Below are positions 63,128-64,000 of a stretch of 64,000 bases of DNA, piece by piece. Origin of the DNA: 34-65-8 sp964516135 (GTDB taxonomy: Bacteria; Pseudomonadota; Alphaproteobacteria; Sphingomonadales; Sphingomonadaceae); assembly GCA_964516135.1 (NCBI GenBank), contig CAZEWN010000010.1, positions 1 through 64,000 on the forward strand, given 5' to 3'. Position 1 is the first letter of the stretch. Each line of letters begins with the position of its first letter. The position numbers were made by a program, and so were the translations under genes. Under the pieces are notes generated by a model. That model did no database searches and was not told the origin of the DNA. It worked only from the letters and a program-made list of their open reading frames with translations.

Positions 63128-64000
63128 TTAGGCGCGCCGTTCCGCGATCAGGCGCAGGTAGGTTTCCAGCACGGTCCGGTTGATCGTGTCCCAGTCGAAC
63201 GCCTTGCTCCGTTCTTCGCCCGCGCCGCCATGCGCGGCGCGCAGGGCGGGGTCAGTGCAATAGGGCGCGATCGCCTCGGCAAAGGCGGTCGGGCTGGCGC
63301 AGGGCACGAGGCGTCCGCTCGCGCCGTCCTCGACCAGGCTCGACGATCCCGTTGCCCCGGCCGCGACCACCGGCAGGCCGCTGGCCATTGCCTCCAGTGT
63401 GACATTTCCGAACGTTTCCGTGATCGACGGATTGAAGAACACGTCCCCGCTGGCGAGTGCGCGGGCGAGATCCTCGCCGGTCTGGAAGCCGGCGAAAATG
63501 CCGCCGGGCAAGTTCGCCTCGAACCATTCGCGCGCCGGACCTTCGCCGATCACGAGCACCTTGTGTGCGACGCGACGATCGCGCAGCTCGGCCATCGTAT
63601 CGGCAAAGGCGTCGAGCCCTTTCTCCATGACCAGCCGTCCCAGGAAGACGATCGCGACCTCGCCGTCGGCGATCCCCTGCGCGCGCCGCCAGGTCATGTC
63701 GCGCCGTGCTGAAGCGAACATCGCGCGGTCGACCCCGCGCGACCAGATCGAGATGTCGCGGTGCATCCGCTGCTGCCGCAGGGTGTCGACCATCGAGTGC
63801 GACGGAGCGACCAGTGCGTCGCAGCGGCGATAATAACGCCGCATGATCGCCTCCAGCAGCGGCTCGGTAAAGCCAAGGCCATAATAGCGCGGATAGGTCT
63901 CGAACCGGGTGTGGACCGAAGCCAGGATCGGCAGGTCACGCCCGCGCGCCCAGCTGACAGCTGCATGGCCCGTCGCGTCGGGCGAAGACGTGTGCACGAT
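63128..64000 (-). CDS. GT4 family glycosyltransferase (5' end outside window)
   Basis: At least 291 codons; the N-terminal donor region is beyond the window. SVHTRFETYPRYY, VIGEGPAREWFEANLP and the C-terminal FFNPSITETFGNVTLEAMASGLP (E-x7-E motif) show a GT-B retaining enzyme, close to glucosyl/mannosyltransferases for glycolipids. Substrate unknown. The in-frame start near the edge would be internal to the family. Confidence 0.88.
   Translation of the reverse strand: MVHTSSPDATGHAAVSWARGRDLPILASVHTRFETYPRYYGLGFTEPLLEAIMRRYYRRCDALVAPSHSMVDTLRQQRMHRDISIWSRGVDRAMFASARRDMTWRRAQGIADGEVAIVFLGRLVMEKGLDAFADTMAELRDRRVAHKVLVIGEGPAREWFEANLPGGIFAGFQTGEDLARALASGDVFFNPSITETFGNVTLEAMASGLPVVAAGATGSSSLVEDGASGRLVPCASPTAFAEAIAPYCTDPALRAAHGGAGEERSKAFDWDTINRTVLETYLRLIAERRA

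Overview
The window is high-GC chromosomal DNA from an alphaproteobacterium, most likely order Sphingomonadales (Erythrobacteraceae/Sphingomonadaceae type). This rests on the uninterrupted mraZ-to-ftsZ division and cell-wall cluster with 1-4 nt stop/start overlaps, an FtsZ with a very long acidic tail, the cobA-DUF2849-cysI-DUF934-cysH sulfate-assimilation order, and short REP-like palindromes seen in this group. Genus cannot be fixed from the sequence alone.

Layout. 83-6308: SDR oxidoreductase, secreted S9 peptidase, AlkA-type glycosylase, [2Fe-2S] ferredoxin, a CysK-like enzyme and two envelope-associated proteins. 6309-25511: the complete dcw cluster, preceded by a four-copy 10-bp-period operator that fits a MraZ box, with a perfect DnaA box in front of ftsZ. 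25626-30750: SPOR/TPR protein, YbjN protein, ProC, Bax-inhibitor-like protein (strong terminator) and a proline-rich lipoprotein. 30838-34377: tRNA-Ala(CGC), an array of eight hairpins, obgE, proB and an NAD-epimerase. 34408-42703 (minus strand): reductive sulfate assimilation (cobA, DUF2849, cysI, DUF934, cysH), then mscS, a metC-like lyase, sseA and a low-complexity membrane protein. 42805: queF.

43397-59624: a ~16.2-kb integrated genomic island. It splits a host tRNA-Thr(UGU) gene inside the anticodon loop: the 3' half lies at 43360-43404 and the 5' half at 59618-59655. Joined, the halves give a perfect 76-nt cloverleaf with a fully paired acceptor stem, and both junctions share the 8-nt core TTTGTAAA. 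A tyrosine recombinase lies at the right end. At the left end the island carries its own complete, sequence-divergent tRNA-Thr(UGU) (43473-43547), which would replace the decoding activity lost by insertion and does not carry the exact core. The cargo is a sulfide/reactive-sulfur and oxidative-stress set: ArsR regulator, two 1-Cys peroxiredoxins, persulfide-dioxygenase-like MBL hydrolase, YeeE/YedE transporter, truncated sulfide:quinone oxidoreductase, SulP transporter, small HTH protein, bd/CIO-type quinol oxidase (cydAB plus DUF2474), MBL-rhodanese fusion and methyltransferase. There is also an orphan ECF sigma/FecR pair and a collapsed arsenic locus. Several cargo genes (sqr, VOC/arsI-like, acr3, a small membrane protein) are joined by deletions, so the island looks partly eroded.

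59673-64000: back in the host chromosome, with a conserved hypothetical protein, RarA, a PadR regulator with GPFGPx repeats facing a palindromic operator, a four-TM protein, and a glycosyltransferase that runs off the window.

The most notable feature is the self-complementing island: it breaks an apparently important tRNA and supplies a replacement. If the broken gene were the only host tRNA-Thr(UGU), loss of the replacement tRNA would be harmful, whereas precise excision would restore the host gene.
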